From: Lysobacter sp. CFH 32150
GTDB lineage: Bacteria > Pseudomonadota > Gammaproteobacteria > Xanthomonadales > Xanthomonadaceae
NCBI RefSeq assembly: GCF_022758295.1
Contig: NZ_JALDWJ010000004.1
Coordinates: 248,001 to 312,000, forward strand
Direction of reading: 5' to 3'
DNA: 64,000 nt
Part shown: positions 1-8,464 of the stretch, piece by piece
Numbering within the stretch: position 1 is the stretch's first letter
Layout of the letters: the number at the start of each line of letters is the position of its first letter
Notes under the pieces: model-generated
Told to the model about the DNA's origin: nothing
What the model saw: only the letters and a program-made list of their open reading frames with translations
Database searches by the model: none
Program-made: the position numbers and the translations under genes

Positions 1-775
1 GTGGCTCGTGCTCGGCAACGTCGCGCGCTTCGCCGGCGAGGTGAAGGCCTCGCGCGAGATCTCGGTGTTCCTGAAATCCGACATCACGCCTGAGCGCGCG
101 CGCGCCTTGAGCGAAGCGCTGCGCGCGCGCGGCGATGTCGCCACGATCACCTTGCGCACGCCGGAACAGGGCTTGGCGACGTTGCGCGAACGTAGCGGCC
201 TCGGTGAGGCCATCGATGCGCTCGACAGCAACCCGCTGCCGAGCTTGTTGCTGGTGACGGCGAAAGGCGATGACCTGCTGCTTGCGTCGTCGCTGCAGTC
301 ACTGCCCGAAGTCGAGTTGGTGCAGCACGACGCCCTGTGGCGGCAGCGCCTGGATGGCTGGCTGCGTTTTGGTGGCCGCGTCGCCTGGGTGCTGGCGGCA
401 CTGCTCGGCCTCGGCGCATTGCTCGTCGTCGGTAACACCGTGCGCCTCGACATCCAGTCGCGGCGCGAAGAAATCGGCGTGCTGCAGTTGCTCGGCGCCA
501 CCGACGGCTTCATCCGCCGCCCGTTCTTGTATCTCGGCGCGTGGTACGGCCTGGCTGCAGGCGTATTCGCGCTGGCGTTGCTGACGATCGCGCACCTCGC
601 GTTACGCGCACCCCTGGCGGAACTGGCGACGAGCTACGGCAGCCACTTCGCGCTCAACGGCGTCGATCCGCAGCAGGCCGGCATCGTGTTGCTGGGTGCG
701 ACCGCGCTCGGCTGGCTCGGCGCCGGCATCGTCACCGGGCATTTCCTGCGCCAGACCCGGCCAACGGATACCTGA
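1..775 (+). CDS. ftsX: Cell division permease FtsX, C-terminal part (5' end outside window)
   Basis: FtsX is the inner-membrane permease-like partner of the ATPase FtsE; the pair controls periplasmic peptidoglycan amidases at the division septum. The reading frame is open from base 2, so the start lies upstream. The visible 257 residues hold the end of the periplasmic loop, then the typical FtsX core: a membrane segment, the cytoplasmic stretch with SRREEIGVLQLLGATDGFIRR (an MacB/FtsX hallmark), and two more membrane segments. In gammaproteobacteria ftsX commonly lies just upstream of rpoH, which is also nearly the case here (two genes are interposed). The family call is firm; nothing can be said about the N-terminus. 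Confidence 0.9.
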   Translation, partial: WLVLGNVARFAGEVKASREISVFLKSDITPERARALSEALRARGDVATITLRTPEQGLATLRERSGLGEAIDALDSNPLPSLLLVTAKGDDLLLASSLQSLPEVELVQHDALWRQRLDGWLRFGGRVAWVLAALLGLGALLVVGNTVRLDIQSRREEIGVLQLLGATDGFIRRPFLYLGAWYGLAAGVFALALLTIAHLALRAPLAELATSYGSHFALNGVDPQQAGIVLLGATALGWLGAGIVTGHFLRQTRPTDT

Positions 776-776
776 G

Positions 777-1622
777 ATGGAGCCCCAGAACCTCCGCCAC
801 GTCATCAGCGATGCACCGCGCGTCATGGTCGTCGACGGCTCGCGGCTGGTGCGCAAGCTGATCGGTGACGTGCTCACGCGCGAATTGCCGAATGTCCAGG
901 TGCTCGGCTGCGCCGGCCTCGTCGAAGCGCGCGAAGTACTCGCCGCGGGTCCGGTCGATCTCGTCACCACTGCACTCGTGCTGCCCGATGGCGACGGCCT
1001 GGCGCTGGCACGCGCAGTGCGCGAAGCCGGGGGCCAGGCTTACGTGCCCGTGATCGTCGTCTCCGGCGACGTGCAATCGCGACTTGAAGATCGCAGCCTC
1101 AGCGAAGACATCACCGATTATTTCGACAAGGCGCTCGGCCACAGCGCGCTGGCCGCCTTCATCCGCGGCTACGTGCAGCCGCAACCGATCGCCGGTGCGC
1201 GGGTGCTCTACGTCGAGGACAGCAAAGTGGTCGCGCTGGCGACCAAGCGCATGCTCGAGCGCCAGGGCCTGCAGGTGATCCACTGCATCAGCGCCGAAGA
1301 CGGACTCGCCTATCTCGAAGCGCACCGCAGTGGCGATGACGTGCCTGGCGCCGACCTGGTGCTGACCGACGTCTATCTGAAAGGCGAACTCAGCGGCCGC
1401 GACCTGGTCGCGCGCATCCGTGGGGAGTTCAGCTATGGCAAACGCCAGCTGCCGGTGCTGGTGATGACCGGTGACGAGAACCGCGACAACCAGAGCGGTT
1501 TGCTGCGGCTCGGTGCCAACGACCTGGTGCTGAAGCCGATCGAGGAACGCCTGCTCGTCACCAAGGTGTTGTTCCAGCTGCGCCTGGGACGCCTGCCGGA
1601 ACAGCGCAACTTCGACGCATGA
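777..1622 (+). CDS. Tandem receiver-domain response regulator (first receiver degenerate)
   Basis: 281 residues made of two CheY-like receiver domains and no output domain. The second receiver (about 142-270) is complete: acidic pair E147-D148, phosphoacceptor D198 in [11 protein letters not shown]231 and K253. The first (about 14-132) is degenerate: only D20 remains of the acidic pocket (VVDGS), and the phosphoacceptor position falls at T65/A66 ([14 protein letters not shown]), although S96 and K118 are kept. It probably relays or receives signals through protein contacts; no histidine kinase is nearby. The start at 777 follows the ftsX stop by one base, and the stop overlaps the ung start (ATGA), so it is likely cotranscribed with both. 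An upstream in-frame start at 696 would overlap ftsX and is not favoured. Confidence 0.85.
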   Translation: MEPQNLRHVISDAPRVMVVDGSRLVRKLIGDVLTRELPNVQVLGCAGLVEAREVLAAGPVDLVTTALVLPDGDGLALARAVREAGGQAYVPVIVVSGDVQSRLEDRSLSEDITDYFDKALGHSALAAFIRGYVQPQPIAGARVLYVEDSKVVALATKRMLERQGLQVIHCISAEDGLAYLEAHRSGDDVPGADLVLTDVYLKGELSGRDLVARIRGEFSYGKRQLPVLVMTGDENRDNQSGLLRLGANDLVLKPIEERLLVTKVLFQLRLGRLPEQRNFDA

Positions 1623-2368
1623 ACGAGGTCGCGGCTCGAGACAGGTTCGACCGCATCAGGCTCGAGCCGAGCTGGAAAGCGCATGTCGGCGATTACCTGC
1701 AGCGCGACGACATGCAGGCGCTGGCGGCCTTCCTGCGCCAACGCAAGGCCAAGGGCGCACGCATCTATCCGCCTGGTCCGAACATCTTCGGCGCCTTCGA
1801 CGCGACGTCGTTCGACGCGACCAAGGTGGTGATCCTCGGCCAGGACCCGTACCACGGCCCCGGCCAAGCGCATGGTCTGTGCTTCTCGGTGTTGCCCGGC
1901 GTGGCGGTGCCGCCGTCGCTGGACAACATCTTCAAGGAAATCCAGCGCGACCTCGGCATCGCCCGCCCGGACCACGGCTGCCTGCTGCCGTGGGCCCACC
2001 AGGGCGTGCTGCTGCTCAACGCGGTGCTGACGGTGGAGGACGGCCGTGCCGGCGCACACCAGGGCAAAGGCTGGGAAGGGTTCACCGACCACGTCGTCGA
2101 TGTGCTCAACCGCGAGCGCGAGGGCCTGGTGTTCCTCCTGTGGGGCAGCTACGCCCAGGCCAAGGGCAAGGTCATCGACCCGCGCCGCCATCGCGTCCTC
2201 AAGGCCCCGCACCCTTCGCCGCTGTCTGCCCATCGCGGCTTCCTGGGCTGCGGGCACTTTTCCGCGACCAACGAATACCTGGCCCGCCACAGCCAAACCG
2301 CGATCGACTGGTCGCTGCCGTCGCGGGCGGCCCTTGCGCTGGCGGCCGCCGCCCCCACAACCGTTTGA
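1619..2368 (+). CDS. ung: Uracil-DNA glycosylase, family 1
   Basis: Removes uracil from DNA, the first step of base-excision repair, in the cytoplasm. The 249-residue length fits the family. The water-activating loop GQDPYHG is at about 74-80 with the catalytic Asp at 76. The DNA-intercalation loop [11 protein letters not shown] starts near residue 198, and the Phe/Asn uracil pocket segments lie between ([10 protein letters not shown]). The start codon overlaps the stop of the receiver-protein gene by four bases, indicating translational coupling. Confidence 0.96.
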   Translation: MNEVAARDRFDRIRLEPSWKAHVGDYLQRDDMQALAAFLRQRKAKGARIYPPGPNIFGAFDATSFDATKVVILGQDPYHGPGQAHGLCFSVLPGVAVPPSLDNIFKEIQRDLGIARPDHGCLLPWAHQGVLLLNAVLTVEDGRAGAHQGKGWEGFTDHVVDVLNREREGLVFLLWGSYAQAKGKVIDPRRHRVLKAPHPSPLSAHRGFLGCGHFSATNEYLARHSQTAIDWSLPSRAALALAAAAPTTV

Positions 2369-2455
2369 CGGCCTGTGTGCTGTATTGGGGATGGAGTGCT
2401 GCCGATAAGCCGGTCAGTGTTCCATGAATGCAACGCTACAGAACTTCTGGCACGG

Positions 2456-2485
2456 TTAGCAGTCATAGATGGCCACTGCTAAAAT
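2456..2485 (+). promoter_or_regulatory. Candidate extended -10 promoter for rpoH
   Basis: TTAGCA (2456-2461), an 18-bp spacer, then TAAAAT (2480-2485) preceded by TGC, an extended -10. Transcription would begin near 2492, at or just inside the first in-frame ATG. That would make the mRNA leaderless, or place the true start at the ATG at 2507 or 2522. Confidence 0.5.
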
Positions 2486-2491
2486 CGGCCC

Positions 2492-3385
<894 letters not shown>

Positions 3386-3409
3386 CCGCGGCATCACGAT
3401 GAATCCACG

Positions 3410-3437
3410 ACGGCCCGGGTAACCGGGCCGTTTGCAT
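3410..3437 (+). terminator. Rho-independent terminator after rpoH
   Basis: Perfect 9-bp stem ACGGCCCGG/CCGGGCCGT (3410-3418 with 3423-3431), GTAA loop, followed by TTTGCATTT. Confidence 0.8.
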
Positions 3438-3504
3438 TTGCGGCCCTGCGTCCGTATCCGCATTACGATGAAGGTTCCTGCATCCCTGCACGGAGCTCGA
3501 CGTC

Positions 3505-4191
3505 ATGCCCCAGCACATCGGCATCGTGGCCTGTTCCGCCGAAGGCGCGGCCCTGTGCTATCGGACCATCTGCGTGGAAGGCGCGCAGCACTTCGGCCCG
3601 CACCACCACCCCGAGATTTCGATGCATACGTACTCGCTCGCCGAGTACATGAAGTACATCGACCGCGACGACTGGCAGGGCGTGGGCGAGCTGATGCTCG
3701 GTTCCGCAAACAAGCTGGCGAGCATCGGTGCCGATTTCGTGATCTGCCCCGACAACACCATCCACCAGGCACTTCCCTGCATCGAGGCGCGATCGCCGCT
3801 GCCATGGCTGCATATCGCCGGAGTCGTCGCCGCCGAGGCGACCGAGCGCGGATTCAGCCGCCTGGGCTTGACCGGGACGCGTTGGCTCGTCGACAGCGAT
3901 ATCTATCCGGACAAGCTCACGGCACGCGGATTGGGGTTTGCGCGTCCGTCCGCTGCCGAACGCGACGCGATCAACCGCATCATCATGGACGAGTTGGTCT
4001 ATGGCGTATTCAAACCCGAAGCGGTCGCCTGCTTCCAGCGCGTCATCGGCCGGATGAAAGATGCGGGCTGCGATGCCGTCGTGCTCGGGTGCACCGAAAT
4101 CCCGTTGCTCATGAACGACGGAAATTCGCCGCTGCCGACGCTCGACTCCACGCGACTGTTGGCGCGCGCGGCGCTGGCCCGGGCAACGTGA
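3505..4191 (+). CDS. Aspartate/glutamate racemase family protein
   Basis: Probable PLP-independent amino-acid racemase of the two-cysteine Asp/Glu racemase family. The 228 residues begin with the family's substrate-binding strand (IGIVACSAEGAALCY). The two catalytic cysteine contexts are ADFVICPDNTIH (C81) and AVVLGCTEIPLL (C196). The middle contains the usual domain-swap segment RGFSRLGLTGT. The first loop differs from classical racemases, which usually read GGMS, so the substrate cannot be assigned. Single gene after the rpoH terminator, with DUF1203 following; no pathway partners nearby. Confidence 0.82.
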   Translation: MPQHIGIVACSAEGAALCYRTICVEGAQHFGPHHHPEISMHTYSLAEYMKYIDRDDWQGVGELMLGSANKLASIGADFVICPDNTIHQALPCIEARSPLPWLHIAGVVAAEATERGFSRLGLTGTRWLVDSDIYPDKLTARGLGFARPSAAERDAINRIIMDELVYGVFKPEAVACFQRVIGRMKDAGCDAVVLGCTEIPLLMNDGNSPLPTLDSTRLLARAALARAT

Positions 4192-4269
4192 CCTGACGAA
4201 CCGCAAGAATCGGATATCGCGTCCCAACCAGCACGCCTAGCCTGCGCACATCCCACAACGGAGTGCGCC

Positions 4270-4737
4270 ATGAACTATGTGATCAGCGGGTTGCCATTGC
4301 AGTCGTTCCAACCCTTGTTCGCTCTCGACGACGACGCGTTGCGCGAACGCGGGGTCGTGCGCCAGATCGCCGACCGCAAGCGCAGTTTTCCCTGCCGGAT
4401 CACCTTGCAGGACGCCGAGCCCGGTGAATCGCTGTTGCTGCTGTCGTGGACGCATCAGGACGCGGCGACGCCGTATCGCTCCGGCGGACCGATCTTCGTC
4501 CGCGAATCGGCGTTGGTGACGGGCGCGTTCCGCAACATGATCCCGGAACAGCAACGCAGCAGGCTGTTGTCGGTGCGTGCCTATGATGCCCACGGCTGGA
4601 TGCGCGATGCCGAAGTTGCCGAGGGCACGTTGCTGGAAAGCCTGATCGAACGCTTCTTCGCCGATGCGCAGGTCACCTACCTGCACGTGCACAACGCGCG
4701 CCGCGGCTGCTATGCCTGCCGCGTGGATCGCGGCTAA
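4270..4737 (+). CDS. DUF1203 family protein
   Basis: 155 residues matching the DUF1203 family. The hallmarks FPCRITLQDAEPGE (about 41-54), LLLLSWTHQDAATPYRSGGP and a C-terminal LHVHNARRGCYACRVDRG are visible. The family is widespread, probably cytoplasmic, and its function is unknown. The conserved Cys pair near the end (RRGCYACRV) and the conserved His residues are the obvious candidates for a metal or redox role, but that is a guess. The start has GGAG seven bases upstream. Confidence 0.8.
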   Translation: MNYVISGLPLQSFQPLFALDDDALRERGVVRQIADRKRSFPCRITLQDAEPGESLLLLSWTHQDAATPYRSGGPIFVRESALVTGAFRNMIPEQQRSRLLSVRAYDAHGWMRDAEVAEGTLLESLIERFFADAQVTYLHVHNARRGCYACRVDRG

Positions 4738-4750
4738 CGACACTGCCATC

Positions 4751-4801
4751 GTAGGAGCCGCGATCGTCTGCGCAAAGATCGCGGCTATAGGCCGCTCCTA
4801 C
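4751..4801. repeat. REP-like palindrome, GTAGGAGC type
   Basis: Imperfect inverted repeat between two convergent genes: GTAGGAGC (4751-4758) pairs with GCTCCTAC (4794-4801), and an inner CGCGATC/GATCGCG pair is separated by about 11 bases. Read on the minus strand it starts GTAGGAGCGGCCTATAG, the form of interspersed palindromes common in Xanthomonadales. It may double as a terminator for the flanking genes. Confidence 0.75.
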
Positions 4802-6057
4802 GGGAGCTGATCCTTGCCCAGGATGATCCGCGCATGCCGCTGGTAGCCGACATAGGCCCAGCTCCAGTTGATCAGCACGATCAGGCGATTGCGGAAGCCG
4901 ATCAGGAAGAAGATGTGCACGACCAGCCAGAACAGCCAGGCGAACAGCCCGGAAAACTGCAGGTCGTGTAGTTCGACCACCGCCTTGTTGCGACCGATGG
5001 TGGCGAGGTTGCCGTAGTCGCGGTAGCGGAACGCCGGCGTCGGCGCGTTGCGCAGGCGTGCGCGGATAGCGCTGGCGACGTGCGCGCCCATCTGCTTCGC
5101 CGCGGGGGCGACGCCGGGAACCGGGCGTCCACCCTGTTGCACGCTGGCGAGATCGCCGGCGACGAAGATCTCGGGATGATTCGGCACGCTGAGATCGGGC
5201 GCAACCTGCACGCGTCCGGCGCGGTCGCGAGGGGCATCGAGTAATGCGCCCAACGGCGATGCGGCGACGCCCGCGGCCCAGACCACGGTGCGCGCGGGGA
5301 CGAAGCGGTCGCCGAGTCGATAGCCGCGCGCATCGATGGCGCTGACCGGCGTGCCGGTGACGACTTCGACGCCGAGCTTTTCCAGTTGCCGCTGTGCCTT
5401 GATCGAAAGCGATTCCGGGAACGATGCCAACACCCGCGGCCCAGCTTCCAGCAACCGCACTTTCGCCTCGGCCGGATCGATGTTGCGGAATTCGTGCTTG
5501 AGCGTATGCCGTGCGATTTCCGTCAGCGTGCCGGCGAGTTCGACGCCGGTCGGGCCGCCGCCGACGATGGCGAAATTGAGCCAGGCCGCGCGTTCGGCCG
5601 GATCGTCGCAACTTTCGGCATGTTCGAAGGCGAGCAGCAGGCGGCGGCGGAGTGCGAGCGCGTCGTCCAGCGTCTTCAGTCCCGGCGCATGCGGGGCCCA
5701 ATCGTCGTGGCCGAAGTAGGCGTGGGTGGCGCCACTGGCAAGCAGGAGATAGTCGTAAGCGACGCTGTCGCCATCGGCGAGGATGACGCGGCGCGCGGAG
5801 GCATCCAGTTGCACCACTTCGCCCAGGCGCACTTCAGCATTGCGCTGGTCGCGCAGGATATGCCGCAGCGGCGCGGCGATGTCCGGCGCCGACAAGCCGG
5901 CGGTCGCGACCTGGTACAGCAGCGGCTGGAACAGATGGTGGTTGTGACGATCGATCAGGGTGATGCGGACCCGATCACGCGCCAGGGCGCGCGTCGCCCA
6001 CAAGCCGGCGAAGCCGCCGCCGACGATCACCACATGTGGAACGGAAGTTGCGGTCAT
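4798..6057 (-). CDS. NAD(P)/FAD-dependent oxidoreductase, type II NADH dehydrogenase (Ndh) family
   Basis: Single-subunit flavoprotein expected to pass electrons from NADH to quinone at the inner membrane without pumping protons. The 419-residue product has an FAD dinucleotide motif at the N-terminus (VIVGGGFAGLW, 10-20) and a second NAD motif (FAIVGGGPTGVE, about 162-173). A hydrophobic C-terminal anchor (FAWLFWLVVHIFFLIGF) follows, as in Ndh-2 enzymes. The start at 6057 lies in front of the FAD motif; an in-frame start 33 bases upstream would overlap the preceding gene. That gene ends four bases before this start, so the two form an operon. Confidence 0.88.
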   Translation of the reverse strand: MTATSVPHVVIVGGGFAGLWATRALARDRVRITLIDRHNHHLFQPLLYQVATAGLSAPDIAAPLRHILRDQRNAEVRLGEVVQLDASARRVILADGDSVAYDYLLLASGATHAYFGHDDWAPHAPGLKTLDDALALRRRLLLAFEHAESCDDPAERAAWLNFAIVGGGPTGVELAGTLTEIARHTLKHEFRNIDPAEAKVRLLEAGPRVLASFPESLSIKAQRQLEKLGVEVVTGTPVSAIDARGYRLGDRFVPARTVVWAAGVAASPLGALLDAPRDRAGRVQVAPDLSVPNHPEIFVAGDLASVQQGGRPVPGVAPAAKQMGAHVASAIRARLRNAPTPAFRYRDYGNLATIGRNKAVVELHDLQFSGLFAWLFWLVVHIFFLIGFRNRLIVLINWSWAYVGYQRHARIILGKDQLP

Positions 6058-6061
6058 AGGC

Positions 6062-7012
6062 TCAGCTCGTCGGTCGAAGTACGCCAGCAACCGGTTGCAA
6101 TGCGGGCGCTACCACGCCGACCTCGCGCGGTGCGCGGCCGAGCAGTTCCGGCAGCCGGTTGCGGCGTGGGCAGTTGTCGTATTGCAGCAGCTCCCAGTGA
6201 CCGTACGAAAACGGCGTGACGTGCAGCAGATCGCAAATGTGGCTGGCCAGCCGTGCAAGCAGGGTCGGAATCGCCAGCTGCCGCGCTGGTGCGCCGGCGT
6301 GCAGGCCCCGCATCGCAGCGAGGTGCTCGCCGAGCGTGCGTGCATGCAGGCCACCGAGGTCGAATTCGCGTGCGTCGCCACCGCGCGCGGGGGCGAGCGC
6401 GAGCCGCGCGATGGCTTCGCCGAGATCGCGTACATCCAGCACCGCGATCCGCCCATGCGCGTCTTGCGGCAGCACGTGGATCGGCCAACGCGCCACGCGC
6501 CGGATCCAGCGCGCGCCATAGCCGCCTTCGCCATCGAGCAATGACGGTCGCACGATGCACCAGTCCGCGCCGCTCGCGCGCAGCGCGGCTTCACCATCGC
6601 GCTTGGAGCGCAGGAAGCCGCTGCGCACGGGCGCCTCGAGGCCGAGGGCGGAGACGTGGATGAGGCGCAGGCCGCGCGCTGCGCAGGCCGCTGCCAGCGC
6701 CGCCGGGGCGAGGTGGTGCACGCGCTGGTAGGTCTCGCGGCCGCGTTCGCGCAGGATGCCGACGCAGTTGATCACGATGTCGCAATCATCCAGTACGCTG
6801 CGCCAACTGCCGGCGTCGAGCAGGTGTTCGAAGCGGATTTCGCGGTATTCGGCGCCGCCTGCCGGCAGCTGCCGGCGTCGTCGCTGCGGGTGGCGGCTGC
6901 CGATCACCACCGGGCAGCCCACTGCCTGCAATGCGGCGACGACGTGGCGGCCGATGAAGCCGCTGCCGCCCAGGACCAGGACCTTCCGGTCCGGTACTTC
7001 GGGAGTACGCAT
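6062..7012 (-). CDS. NAD(P)-binding Rossmann protein, complex I NDUFA9/atypical SDR-like
   Basis: 316 residues. The N-terminal Rossmann motif KVLVLGGSGFIGRHV (10-24) and the segment DCDIVINCVGILRERG with VHHLAPAALAAAC identify the NDUFA9-like, atypical-SDR epimerase group, which usually binds NADP(H) and often lacks the catalytic YxxxK. None is evident here. The start is set by AAGGAG a few bases upstream of the ATG at 7012. It is the first gene of a two-gene operon with the NDH-2-type enzyme, which suggests a redox or quinone-related role. Promoter and operator lie in the divergent 7013-7097 interval. Confidence 0.78.
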   Translation of the reverse strand: MRTPEVPDRKVLVLGGSGFIGRHVVAALQAVGCPVVIGSRHPQRRRRQLPAGGAEYREIRFEHLLDAGSWRSVLDDCDIVINCVGILRERGRETYQRVHHLAPAALAAACAARGLRLIHVSALGLEAPVRSGFLRSKRDGEAALRASGADWCIVRPSLLDGEGGYGARWIRRVARWPIHVLPQDAHGRIAVLDVRDLGEAIARLALAPARGGDAREFDLGGLHARTLGEHLAAMRGLHAGAPARQLAIPTLLARLASHICDLLHVTPFSYGHWELLQYDNCPRRNRLPELLGRAPREVGVVAPALQPVAGVLRPTS

Positions 7013-7033
7013 CTCCTTGCTCCCCGCGTCAGT

Positions 7034-7053
7034 AATTTCTGTCTTGACAGAAA
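7034..7053. promoter_or_regulatory. Perfect palindromic operator in divergent promoter region
   Basis: ATTTCTGTC-TT-GACAGAAAT, two perfect 9-base arms with a 2-base centre. It overlaps the -10 of the minus-strand promoter and contains a plus-strand TTGACA (7043-7048). The position, between the epimerase/NDH operon and a GbsR/MarR-type regulator gene, suggests it is the regulator's own operator. Confidence 0.65.
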
Positions 7054-7079
7054 TATATGACGGAATTAGCTTGCATGCA
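7051..7079 (-). promoter_or_regulatory. Candidate sigma-70 promoter for the epimerase-NDH operon
   Basis: Read on the minus strand: TTGCAT (7079-7074), a 17-bp spacer, TATATT (7056-7051). The -10 abuts the palindrome at 7034-7053, so repressor binding there would block transcription. Confidence 0.55.
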
Positions 7080-7097
7080 AAGCCCGCGCACAGCCAC

Positions 7098-7640
7098 ATG
7101 ACCACGCCCGTCGACACGCTCTCTCCGGTCAGCCGCCGCTTCGTCCTGCACTGGGGCGAGATGGGCTCGCGCTGGGGCGTCAACCGCACCGTGGCGCAGA
7201 TCCACGCGCTGCTGTTCCTCGCCGGGCGGCCGATGCATGCCGAAGAGATCGCCGAGATCCTGGTGGTGGCGCGTTCCAACGTCAGTACCAGCCTGCGCGA
7301 GTTGACCAACCTCAACCTGATCAAGGTCGTGCACCTGCTGGGTGATCGTCGCGATCATTTCGAGACCGGCAAGGACGTGTGGGAGCTGTTCCGCACCGTG
7401 GTGCGCGAACGCAAGGCGCGCGAGTTCGACCCGACGGTGGGCGTGCTGAAGGAGTGCGTGGCCGATCCGGCATTTGCGCAGGAACCAGCCGACGCGCGCG
7501 CGCGGATGAAGGAAACGTTGGTGCTGATGTCGGCGCTGTCGGCCTGGGGCGAGGAAATGCTGCGGCTGGAACCGGCCACCCTGATGAAGCTGATGAAGCT
7601 GGGCAGCAAGATCCAGAAGCTGCTGCGCGAGAACGCGTAG
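7098..7640 (+). CDS. GbsR/MarR-family transcriptional regulator
   Basis: 180-residue cytoplasmic DNA-binding protein of the GbsR branch of the MarR-like winged-helix family. The family signature FVLHWGEMGSRWGVNRTVAQ is at about 11-30, followed by the winged helix (MHAEEIAEILVVARSNVSTSLRELTN and the wing LGDRRDHFE). The helical C-terminus should dimerise. The ATG at 7098 starts just before the conserved region; a longer reading frame upstream crosses the divergent promoter and is not credible. It probably controls itself and the divergent epimerase/NDH operon through the palindrome at 7034-7053. The inducer is unknown. Confidence 0.85.
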   Translation: MTTPVDTLSPVSRRFVLHWGEMGSRWGVNRTVAQIHALLFLAGRPMHAEEIAEILVVARSNVSTSLRELTNLNLIKVVHLLGDRRDHFETGKDVWELFRTVVRERKAREFDPTVGVLKECVADPAFAQEPADARARMKETLVLMSALSAWGEEMLRLEPATLMKLMKLGSKIQKLLRENA

Positions 7641-7701
7641 CAGCGTCATCACCCACTTGCGTTGCCGTGTTGCTCACGGTGGCGAGCCTAGACTCCGCGC
7701 C

Positions 7702-8445
7702 ATGCCGGGTAAGGCCGCCACCGCCAAGGGGCTGCAGCGCGCGCTTTACGTGCTGGTGCTGGGCTTGTGTCTGGCATCGGCGGGCGCGCAGGAGCGCGAG
7801 GCTCCATACACCGCACTACGCCGCGCGATGGTGGTGGAGATCCGCCAACAAGCCGCTGGCGAAGCGGACATCGACCGTCGCGTTCTGGAGACGATGGCGC
7901 ACGTGCCGCGCCATGCGTTCGTGCCGGAGACGCAGCGATCGCATGCGTATGAAAACCGGCCGCTGTCGATCGGTTACGGCCAGACCATCTCGCAGCCTTA
8001 CATCGTGGCGCTGATGACCGACCTGGCACGGCCTGGGAAGGCGCACAAGGTGCTGGAGATCGGCACCGGCTCCGGCTATCAGGCGGCGGTGCTGGCGGAG
8101 CTGGTCGCGCAGGTGTATTCGATCGAGATCGTCGAGCCGCTCGCCACGCAGGCGGCGCAGCGCCTGCGCGCGCTGGGTTACACCAACATCCATACGCGGG
8201 TCGGCGACGGGTACTACGGCTGGCCGCAGGCAGGGCCGTTCGACAGCATCGTCGTGACCGCCGCGGCGCCGGCGGTGCCACCGCCGTTGCTGCGACAACT
8301 GAAACCGGGTGGGCGCATGGTGATCCCGGTCGGCACTTCGTTCTTCACCCAGACGCTGATGCTGGTGGAGAAGGATGCGCAAGGCCGGGTACGCACGCGG
8401 CAACTGGTGCCGGTGCGGTTCGTGCCGCTGACCGGCAACCACTGA
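7702..8445 (+). CDS. pcm: Exported protein-L-isoaspartate O-methyltransferase
   Basis: Methylates isoaspartyl residues in damaged proteins using S-adenosylmethionine. The 247-residue product carries the PIMT motifs GYGQTISQPY (91-100), the SAM-binding LEIGTGSGYQ (118-127) and the post-motif LKPGGRMVIPVG. Unlike the classical cytoplasmic enzyme, it begins with an apparent signal peptide (LQRALYVLVLGLCLASAGAQ, about 11-30), so the domain is probably periplasmic. How SAM would reach it there is unclear. The start at 7702 is preferred because it directly precedes the signal sequence; an earlier in-frame start at 7657 adds a non-hydrophobic leader. Confidence 0.88.
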   Translation: MPGKAATAKGLQRALYVLVLGLCLASAGAQEREAPYTALRRAMVVEIRQQAAGEADIDRRVLETMAHVPRHAFVPETQRSHAYENRPLSIGYGQTISQPYIVALMTDLARPGKAHKVLEIGTGSGYQAAVLAELVAQVYSIEIVEPLATQAAQRLRALGYTNIHTRVGDGYYGWPQAGPFDSIVVTAAAPAVPPPLLRQLKPGGRMVIPVGTSFFTQTLMLVEKDAQGRVRTRQLVPVRFVPLTGNH

Positions 8446-8464
8446 CGCGATCGATGCTGCGGCC

